From an archaeon (lineage in GTDB: Archaea > Methanobacteriota > Methanobacteria > Methanobacteriales > Methanobacteriaceae), in the NCBI GenBank assembly GCA_024409185.1, contig JAKSUD010000001.1, forward strand, positions 1 through 22,139: DNA of 22,139 nt, given 5' to 3'. A model generated the notes under the pieces. The model was not told the origin of the DNA, made no database searches, and saw only the letters and a list, made by a program, of their open reading frames with translations. Positions 8,744-16,075 of this stretch are shown in pieces. The number at the start of each line of letters is the position of its first letter. The stretch's first letter is position 1. A program made the translations under genes and the position numbers.

Positions 8744-9463
8744 ATGAGAGATGATAGATTTAGTTTTGAGAGAGAAAGTGCTGATTTTCCTTTTTATAAA
8801 GCTAATCCTAAATTAAGTAAATTAGATTGGATTCTCATATTAGTAATTATTTTAATATTTTTATTTTATACTCAATTAACTCCTGTTCCATGCATCCGTT
8901 GGGTGGTTCTTTTATTACCTATTATAGTTACATTAATTATTAGTAGGTTTAAAATATCTTTGATTTTTAAAAAATTAACAAAAAAAGATATTCCGCTTAT
9001 ATTTAAATTAACTATCTTATCTATGATTTCTGTATTCTTATTGTGTGTAATAACATCATGGATAAATTTTCCTCCTGATGAGAGTTTAAATGCTGTTTCT
9101 TTTGGCTTATCCGTTGAATATTTGTTACAGACCGTTAAACTTGCATTTTGTTTAGTTGATGAAGAGTTATTTAAGTTTTTTGTGTTCATATTGAGTTTAG
9201 CAGTGTTTTATAAATTGAGTAATAATCGTAAAATGGGAGTTGTTTTTGCTGCTTTTGTTACTATGATTTTATTTGGTGCTTGGCATTTTACTGGTTATGG
9301 TGGTTCCCTAAAAATTATTGAATGCATTATATTTCGAGGCTTTGGATCCATTTGTGAGGTTTATTCATATGTTAAGACAAAAAATGTACTAGTATCTTAT
9401 TTCATACATTTACTCTATGATATTTCACTCTTAGAAGCTTCAGTTATACTTCAATATCTATGA
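8744..9463 (+). CDS. CPBP-like intramembrane protease family protein
   Basis: An integral membrane protein of 239 residues with about six hydrophobic segments (roughly 29-44, 51-67, 88-106, 145-157, 165-180, 214-236). It shows the CPBP (ABI) glutamic protease pattern: motif 1 E140-E141-LFK, motif 2 F177-GAW-H181 (FxxxH), and motif 3 H222-LLY-D226 (HxxxD). Motif 1 is atypical: the family's EExxxR arginine is not at the expected place, and Lys144 stands one residue earlier, which resembles PrsW-type EExxK. CPBP proteins serve in CAAX processing, bacteriocin immunity and, in some defence operons, as accessory proteases. Here the role is unknown. I chose ATG 8744 because the upstream in-frame TTG (8732) has no ribosome-binding site; neither does the ATG have a strong one. 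The gene is co-oriented with the defence genes but 150 bases away. Confidence 0.65.
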   Translation: MRDDRFSFERESADFPFYKANPKLSKLDWILILVIILIFLFYTQLTPVPCIRWVVLLLPIIVTLIISRFKISLIFKKLTKKDIPLIFKLTILSMISVFLLCVITSWINFPPDESLNAVSFGLSVEYLLQTVKLAFCLVDEELFKFFVFILSLAVFYKLSNNRKMGVVFAAFVTMILFGAWHFTGYGGSLKIIECIIFRGFGSICEVYSYVKTKNVLVSYFIHLLYDISLLEASVILQYL

Positions 9464-9830
9464 TTACTTTACAGCATATTTAATAATTCACAAGACAACA
9501 TTGATAAGTTACAGCTGATATTAAGCAGTTAAAATGCTGAAAAAATATAATATTTATGAAAAACTTTTAAGTTCTCAAGAAGATTTAGAACAGTTCAAGA
9601 AAGATATTAAATACAAACAGATAAATTAAATGCTGAAATTAAAATATTAGAAAAGATGTCTATAATTCATTAAAATCTTTATCCTCTACTAAAGTAGATG
9701 TGGTGAAAATTCAATTAGTCTAGAACCTCCTAAAAAACCTATTAAAGCAGTTGTATATTACAATGAGTGTTAATTAAATCACTCCTTTTTAACTTTTATA
9801 CATTTAAGATTGTTTTTTTACAGTTGAAAA
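9464..9830 (+). pseudogene. Coding debris between the protease gene and the CRISPR array
   Basis: No intact gene in 367 bases. A 31-codon piece at 9534-9629 (MLKKYNIYEKLLSSQEDLEQ at its start) looks coiled-coil. Further Lys/Glu-rich pieces follow in shifted frames (KLNAEIKILEK near 9625; PPKKPIKAVVYYNEC ending at about 9771). They may be parts of one decayed coiled-coil gene. The last 60 bases are AT-rich with a T7 run. This is the leader-distal flank of the array, where array transcripts arriving on the minus strand must stop. I see no good terminator on that strand. Confidence 0.35.
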
Positions 9831-10883
9831 GTTTCCATACTATTAAGTCTATTTTAAACTCGAAAAGTTGCAAACAGAATATGAAGTTGAACGTTGTTTC
9901 CATACTATTAAGTCTATTTTAAACTAGTAGAGTATAGTCTTTCCCATCCTCTACTCCCTTATGTTTCCATACTATTAAGTCTATTTTAAACTCCTTATCA
10001 CTTGCAAAAACGCACTGACGAACACTATGTTTCCATACTATTAAGTCTATTTTAAACTGAATTTTTCGAGGGGGACAAATCCCCCACATACATAGTTTCC
10101 ATACTATTAAGTCTATTTTAAACGATTTTGAGTATTGTACTTTCTTAATTGAGCGTATTCGTTTCCATACTATTAAGTCTATTTTAAACTACGATGACTC
10201 ATTTTGTTAGAGTCATCATTTTTTTTGTTTCCATACTATTAAGTCTATTTTAAACAATTAACAATAATCGGATCAACTAAACCAAAAGTGGAGTTTCCAT
10301 ACTATTAAGTCTATTTTAAACTGTTCCTATTTTTTTAGGATTTTTTTTATGTTTGCCGTTTCCATACTATTAAGTCTATTTTAAACAAATAACAAAGTAC
10401 CTACTTCAGTGAGTGTTTATGGGTTTCCATACTATTAAGTCTATTTTAAACCCAGAACAGGCTGTGCAAACTTCTTTCCTTATGAATGAGTTTCCATACT
10501 ATTAAGTCTATTTTAAACGTTCTTCAACGATTTTTTTAACGTTTTCAGTGGATTGTTTCCATACTATTAAGTCTATTTTAAACACACACCAATCTTACCA
10601 GCACTTTCAGATGATTGACCAGTTTCCATACTATTAAGTCTATTTTAAACATTGAAAAAAACAACAGTATCGACACAAACACAAACAGTTTCCATACTAT
10701 TAAGTCTATTTTAAACCATACACAGTACAGCAAAATCAATATATGTGTTGTTTGTTTCCATACTATTAAGTCTATTTTAAACTTTTCATAATTTTGGTGA
10801 ATGGCATCTCTTCTAGGGGTTTCCATACTATTAAGTCTATTTTAAACTATATAACAGTATTCAATACAATTTATAGTATAGTC

Positions 10884-11670
10884 GTTTCCATACTATTAAG
10901 TCTATTTTAAACGATGATAAGCAGGCATCTTTATAGGAGAAGGAACATGTTTCCATACTATTAAGTCTATTTTAAACTATATATATTATGTTGTATAAAT
11001 TACTATTTTGTGAGTTTCCATACTATTAAGTCTATTTTAAACAGGATACTCATTTATCTAAACAAAATTAGTATTACGTTTCCATACTATTAAGTCTATT
11101 TTAAACGTCTCAAAAGAGTGTATAGGCAAAGGTTAGGGGTTGTGTTTCCATACTATTAAGTCTATTTTAAACTATAAATATTGAGAAACAAATAGAAAAC
11201 TATATATATGTTTCCATACTATTAAGTCTATTTTAAACTCATAATTGATCACATCTAAATATATAATTTTTATATAGTTTCCATACTATTAAGTCTATTT
11301 TAAACCGAATTCATTTTATCGTCTATTCTTTCATGAATAACGTTTCCATACTATTAAGTCTATTTTAAACTAAAGAAGTTGTTGGTAAGAAATTATCCAT
11401 GACTGAGTTTCCATACTATTAAGTCTATTTTAAACTTTTATTACCTGTTTATACTTTTTATCTCCTCATATAGTTTCCATACTATTAAGTCTATTTTAAA
11501 CGATGAGGAATGGGGTTTGCGTTTGGAGTTGGTGGAACGTTTCCATACTATTAAGTCTATTTTAAACTGGAAAATTTAATATCCTTCAACTTCCATTTTC
11601 CTACGTTTCCATACTATTAAGTCTATTTTAAACCTGGTGTTACTAATACAAAACTGTTAGCTAATAGTCT
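10884..11670. repeat. CRISPR tandem duplication, copy 1 (12 repeat-spacer units)
   Basis: 787 bases covering 12 units, from the repeat before spacer GATGATAAGCAGGCATC (10913) to the end of spacer CTGGTGTTACTAATAC (11634-11670). All 12 spacers recur in the same order and with the same lengths immediately downstream. Confidence 0.95.
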
Positions 11671-12457
11671 GTTTCCATACTATTAAGTCTATTTTAAACG
11701 ATGATAAGCAGGCATCTTTATAGGAGAAGGAACATGTTTCCATACTATTAAGTCTATTTTAAACTATATATATTATGTTGTATAAATTACTATTTTGTGA
11801 GTTTCCATACTATTAAGTCTATTTTAAACAGGATACTCATTTATCTAAACAAAATTAGTATTACGTTTCCATACTATTAAGTCTATTTTAAACGTCTCAA
11901 AAGAGTGTATAGGCAAAGGTTAGGGGTTGTGTTTCCATACTATTAAGTCTATTTTAAACTATAAATATTGAGAAACAAATAGAAAACTATATATATGTTT
12001 CCATACTATTAAGTCTATTTTAAACTCATAATTGATCACATCTAAATATATAATTTTTATATAGTTTCCATACTATTAAGTCTATTTTAAACCGAATTCA
12101 TTTTATCGTCTATTCTTTCATGAATAACGTTTCCATACTATTAAGTCTATTTTAAACTAAAGAAGTTGTTGGTAAGAAATTATCCATGACTGAGTTTCCA
12201 TACTATTAAGTCTATTTTAAACTTTTATTACCTGTTTATACTTTTTATCTCCTCATATAGTTTCCATACTATTAAGTCTATTTTAAACGATGAGGAATGG
12301 GGTTTGCGTTTGGAGTTGGTGGAACGTTTCCATACTATTAAGTCTATTTTAAACTGGAAAATTTAATATCCTTCAACTTCCATTTTCCTACGTTTCCATA
12401 CTATTAAGTCTATTTTAAACCTGGTGTTACTAATACAAAACTGTTAGCTAATAGTCT
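11671..12457. repeat. CRISPR tandem duplication, copy 2 (12 repeat-spacer units)
   Basis: An exact-length second copy of 10884-11670, offset by 787 bases. Comparing spacer by spacer I found no difference. Spacers on either side of the two copies are unique, so this is a single block duplication, most simply by unequal recombination between repeats. Confidence 0.95.
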
Positions 12458-14193
12458 GTTTCCATACTATTAAGTCTATTTTAAACGATCGAGTGCTGCC
12501 CAGCTTACGTTGTATCTATCTGCGTTTCCATACTATTAAGTCTATTTTAAACACGCTCTTTAAAACAGACATATGTTCAAAATAACACAAGTTTCCATAC
12601 TATTAAGTCTATTTTAAACGCTTGTAAGAAAGCACCTGTTAGTTATTTTGAGGATTGTTTCCATACTATTAAGTCTATTTTAAACGGAGTAATAGAAGGT
12701 ATTTATATATTCGTTTTAATAGTTTCCATACTATTAAGTCTATTTTAAACAGGGTGCACCAATGGGTTAAAAAAAGACCGAAAAAGAAGTTTCCATACTA
12801 TTAAGTCTATTTTAAACGGTATACTGCTATAGCTTCGTTCAAGAAGAATAAGTAGTTTCCATACTATTAAGTCTATTTTAAACGTTGTTAACTGTGGTTA
12901 CGGTGGAGTATCGTCTCCTGTTTCCATACTATTAAGTCTATTTTAAACTTTGAAAGTGGAGGCTGCTAAACGTGGATTATCTATGTTTCCATACTATTAA
13001 GTCTATTTTAAACCTGAAAAAATTAACCATGTTAAAGGAGCATACATTATTGTTTCCATACTATTAAGTCTATTTTAAACATACTTTTACCATCATCACC
13101 ACTACCCGTTAACAAGGTTTCCATACTATTAAGTCTATTTTAAACTTATTTCCTAATATTATATATATTATTACTAATATAGTTTCCATACTATTAAGTC
13201 TATTTTAAACATCTTCATCACTATGCACATCATGAAGTATGTTTGCGTTTCCATACTATTAAGTCTATTTTAAACCAGTAAGATATGAGTTATCTTCTTC
13301 ACTTTCAACAAGTTTCCATACTATTAAGTCTATTTTAAACCCAAATCCAACATTTTTAAAAAACCTCTAATTTAAGTTTCCATACTATTAAGTCTATTTT
13401 AAACACTCCTACATGTATTACAGGTGCTTGCTACCTTGCATGTTTCCATACTATTAAGTCTATTTTAAACCAGCTTTAAACATTGCTAAGTTAATACCAC
13501 TCATTTAGTTTCCATACTATTAAGTCTATTTTAAACTACTCAATATATCAGAACCTAATAGAGTAATATATGTGTTTCCATACTATTAAGTCTATTTTAA
13601 ACCACTATAATAAGTTTCATCATCATTTAAACCGTTACGTTTCCATACTATTAAGTCTATTTTAAACCTCTTATTTTTTATTGTCAACCTCCTGAAATGA
13701 GCAGGTTTCCATACTATTAAGTCTATTTTAAACCTTTTCTTGAATTAGAGGGTGTGCCTGCTTATGCTGCGTTTCCATACTATTAAGTCTATTTTAAACC
13801 TTTGTACCCCATTTTATAATGGCTGAAAGACTGGAGTTTCCATACTATTAAGTCTATTTTAAACGTGAGACTGGTGTATTATATTTGATTACACATGAGG
13901 AGTTTCCATACTATTAAGTCTATTTTAAACCTGCTGCATTCATTAAGTCATCAGAGAATATATTATTAGTTTCCATACTATTAAGTCTATTTTAAACTAT
14001 ATTTTTTGATTTCAATTTTCATTTTATCACCATGTTTCCATACTATTAAGTCTATTTTAAACTTTGAGAATGAAGTCTTTGAAGAGGTCTATGAAAAGAG
14101 TTTCCATACTATTAAGTCTATTTTAAACCCTTACCACGCATGATTTGACTAATAAAGACACGTGGTTTCCATACTATTAAGTCTATTTTAAAC

Positions 14194-14315
14194 CGTACAA
14201 AAAATCACTTAAAATAATATAATAAAGGATTAAAAACACTCTAATTAACTAATATATAAAGTCCACCTATAATAATGTAACTCATTTATAAAGGTAGACA
14301 AAAAATAAGAAAATT
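14194..14315 (-). promoter_or_regulatory. CRISPR leader with TATA box and inverted repeat
   Basis: This is the 122-base AT-rich gap between cas2 and the first (leader-proximal) repeat. On the minus strand a TATA-like TTTATATATT lies at 14260-14251, placing a start site near 14226, about 30 bases before the first repeat. Just upstream of it is an imperfect inverted repeat: GTCCACCT at 14261-14268 and AGGTAGAC at 14292-14299, with 7 of 8 positions pairing. This could be a cas operon terminator, a regulator site or an adaptation motif. Confidence 0.7.
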
Positions 14316-14576
14316 TCACAATATAAAATTTATAGTATTTTTTTCAATACCTAAAATTGTTTTATTTAAATATTTTTTTGGAAATGAATAAATCATAACC
14401 GAATCCACACTACTATCAGTTAGATCTTCTAATTCTTGAATAATCATATGATATTGAGATTTAGTAACTTTACCTTCAAAAACAGAATTTTGCTGCCAAT
14501 GCAGGTAAGTTTTAAGGAATTTATGAACTTTATTAACTCTTTCAACACTAATGTCATAAACGACTACAAGATACAT
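14316..14576 (-). CDS. cas2: CRISPR-associated endonuclease Cas2
   Basis: The small metal-dependent nuclease-fold partner of Cas1 in the spacer integration complex. The ferredoxin-like core is plain: MYLVVVYDIS with the conserved Asp on strand 1, then ERVNKVHKFLKTYLHWQQNS, VFEG, and a final strand VMIYSF. At 86 residues it has the usual Cas2 length. I chose the ATG at 14576 because it overlaps the cas1 stop as TAATG, which signals coupled translation. An in-frame GTG at 14585 would add three residues (MVV) and overlap cas1 more. It is the last cas gene, next to the leader where spacers are inserted. Confidence 0.95.
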   Translation of the reverse strand: MYLVVVYDISVERVNKVHKFLKTYLHWQQNSVFEGKVTKSQYHMIIQELEDLTDSSVDSVMIYSFPKKYLNKTILGIEKNTINFIL

Positions 14577-15547
14577 TACCACCACATCTTAAAACTTTCG
14601 TATTTTTTATCCTCCAAAATATGTTTAATTAATTTATAACCTTCTAATCTTATTAGATATCTATATGAAACTTTTTTATTAAGATCTTTATGTTTAATGG
14701 TTGTTTCTAATTTATTTTGATATTCTGAAATGAAAATTTGTTTACCTTTATCATTGAGTAGAACTCCAACATCTTTATCAAAATGTTTTTCTGTGATTTT
14801 ATTAGTATTAAGTAGCTTAAAAATAACCCTACTAACAATAATTGGTTTAAAAATATCGGCAAAATCTAAAGCCAATGAAAAACGTCTTTCTGAAGGTTCA
14901 TGTAAGAAACTTACCGATGGATGTAGATAAGTTTGATATAATTCAGATAAAGTAGTTGCATAAAGTAGAGAATTGCCGAATGAAATTAAAGAATTTAATT
15001 CATTAGTAGGGGGTCGTATCTCTCTTTTATCTAAAGTAAATTTTTTGGAAATAAAATCAAAACTTTGATAATAGTGTTTCCAAATTCTACCTTCAGAACT
15101 CATAACTTGAGAAATCTCTCCATTAATCGGTTCTTTTTCAATTTCATTAATAAATGAATCAACATCTTTACCTTTTTTAGAATAATATTTTAAAGTTTTT
15201 AAAATATTGTGTTTTATACCTTCTACAAATTCTTTAGCAATAAAACATCTTTTTTCATTATCTAAATAGTATTTAGATTGATTAACAACAACAAGCCCTG
15301 AATTTAATTTAATTTTAGGATATAAAGACCCTTCATAAAAACCATATTTATTAAAAAAATTTACAGGGATTCCTTCTTTCATCAATAAAGAAGATGCACC
15401 AGATTTTAATGAGACTTTCCCATGACAATTAATTTCATTAATTGCATGAATTGGAATAGTTTTTTCAACATCTTTATTAATAAAATACAAAGTATTCCCT
15501 TTTCTAGATAAGATTCCATGAGATGTAATATATAATGGATTTTTCAT
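14576..15547 (-). CDS. cas1: CRISPR-associated integrase Cas1
   Basis: The spacer integrase, 323 residues, typical of type I-B Cas1. The N-terminal beta domain begins PLYITSHGILSRKGNTLYF, and the C-terminal helical domain carries the metal-binding triad: E152 in SSEGRIWKHYY, H216 in SFLHEPSERR, and an Asp in LALDFADIFKP (D231, by spacing to the E. coli enzyme; D228 is adjacent). A ribosome-binding site AAGGAGTG (15562-15555) lies seven bases before the ATG. It is followed by cas2 with a one-base overlap. No damage is seen, so adaptation appears intact. Confidence 0.97.
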   Translation of the reverse strand: MKNPLYITSHGILSRKGNTLYFINKDVEKTIPIHAINEINCHGKVSLKSGASSLLMKEGIPVNFFNKYGFYEGSLYPKIKLNSGLVVVNQSKYYLDNEKRCFIAKEFVEGIKHNILKTLKYYSKKGKDVDSFINEIEKEPINGEISQVMSSEGRIWKHYYQSFDFISKKFTLDKREIRPPTNELNSLISFGNSLLYATTLSELYQTYLHPSVSFLHEPSERRFSLALDFADIFKPIIVSRVIFKLLNTNKITEKHFDKDVGVLLNDKGKQIFISEYQNKLETTIKHKDLNKKVSYRYLIRLEGYKLIKHILEDKKYESFKMWW

Positions 15548-15565
15548 AAAAAAACACTCCTTAAA

Positions 15566-16036
15566 TCATACCATACATAATTCAAAGAAAGAACAATTCT
15601 TACAATAAGGTTTCTTTTCTGCTTTTGGAGGTTTATTTAAATTAACAATTTTGGGAATATCTTCAATAATATTATCCAACTTTTCAATAACATCATCAGA
15701 CAATACAAGATGTTCTCTTTTTCTTTCTTTAGGATAAACCAAAACACCCTTTAAATCAGCCCCTATCTTTTTCATAGAATACAAATAGAAATATAATTGA
15801 TATTTAGCACCAATAGGTAAGTTGCTAGACTTTTTAACTTCAAAAATAGTTAAACCATCTTCATCTTTAACATAGTCAAAAACCATATTATCAAATTGAA
15901 TCTCTTTATTTTCGCGAGAATAACTTTTTTTATGAATATATTTGCCAATATCAATATCATCATTATTATAATTCATATTAATTTGATTTGCAAAAAACCA
16001 TAATTCTCTTTTACAAGTAATATAATATTGAACCAT
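15566..16036 (-). CDS. cas4: CRISPR-associated exonuclease Cas4
   Basis: A RecB-family iron-sulphur exonuclease that trims prespacers and helps select PAM-adjacent ends for Cas1-Cas2. Numbering from the ATG at 16036 (156 residues), the cluster cysteines are C8 (ITCKREL) and C145, C148, C154 (CKNCSFFELC). The nuclease core has D54 (FDYV) and E66-V-K68 (IFEVKKS), with QLYFYLY as the following motif. The ATG is a doubtful start: the reading frame is open upstream and encodes INITGV, which looks like the normal Cas4 N-terminus. A good ribosome-binding site, GAGGGAGTG (16069-16061), is spaced for an ATT at 16054 and lies 24 bases from the ATG. The true protein may be about six residues longer. Confidence 0.93.
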   Translation of the reverse strand: MVQYYITCKRELWFFANQINMNYNNDDIDIGKYIHKKSYSRENKEIQFDNMVFDYVKDEDGLTIFEVKKSSNLPIGAKYQLYFYLYSMKKIGADLKGVLVYPKERKREHLVLSDDVIEKLDNIIEDIPKIVNLNKPPKAEKKPYCKNCSFFELCMV

Positions 16037-16060
16037 GACTCCAGTTATATTAATAATTTA

Positions 16061-16069
16061 CACTCCCTC
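16061..16069 (-). promoter_or_regulatory. Ribosome-binding site suggesting a non-AUG start of cas4
   Basis: GAGGGAGTG follows the cas3 stop. Six bases downstream is ATT (16054) and three bases downstream another ATT (16057), in frame with cas4. The first in-frame ATG (16036) is 24 bases away. The GGAG directly before that ATG leaves only a two-base spacing. Confidence 0.45.
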
Positions 16070-16075
16070 AAATTA

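Larger units (their letters stand above)
9831..14193 (-). CRISPR. CRISPR array, type I-B: 67 repeats of 29 bp, 66 spacers
   Basis: I counted 67 copies of a 29-bp repeat (on the + strand it begins GTTTCCATAC and ends CTATTTTAAAC), starting at 9831, 9896, 9963 and so on to 14165, with spacers of about 35-38 bases. I saw no variant repeat, including the leader-distal one. On the minus strand the repeat reads GTTTAAAAT... and ends ...GTATGGAAAC, resembling methanogen type I repeats whose last eight bases form the crRNA 5' handle. The cas genes lie to the right and read leftwards, with an AT-rich leader between cas2 and the array. Transcription is therefore probably on the minus strand, with the newest spacers near 14165 and the oldest near 9860. 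Cas6 encoded in the same operon should cut inside each repeat. Twelve spacers occur twice because of a tandem duplication, leaving 54 distinct spacers. Targets cannot be identified from sequence alone. Confidence 0.98.

Noticed and set aside
8872-9189. Minus-strand open frame of 105 codons
   Set aside because: Antisense to the membrane protease gene, with no start signal and no recognisable motif.
9831-9859. Leader at the left end, with + strand array transcription
   Set aside because: The repeat's handle-like end (ATGGAAAC) is 3' on the minus strand, cas1/cas2 adjoin the right end, and a TATA box is placed there. The left flank is decayed coding sequence.
10578-10826. Open frame of 82 codons on the minus strand inside the array
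   Set aside because: It is repeat DNA read in one frame: the peptide repeats FKIDLIVWK, which is the CRISPR repeat translated.
9831-14193. Spacers matching other parts of this window (self-targeting)
   Set aside because: I compared several spacers by eye with the genes here and saw no match, but this was not exhaustive, so no claim is made either way.
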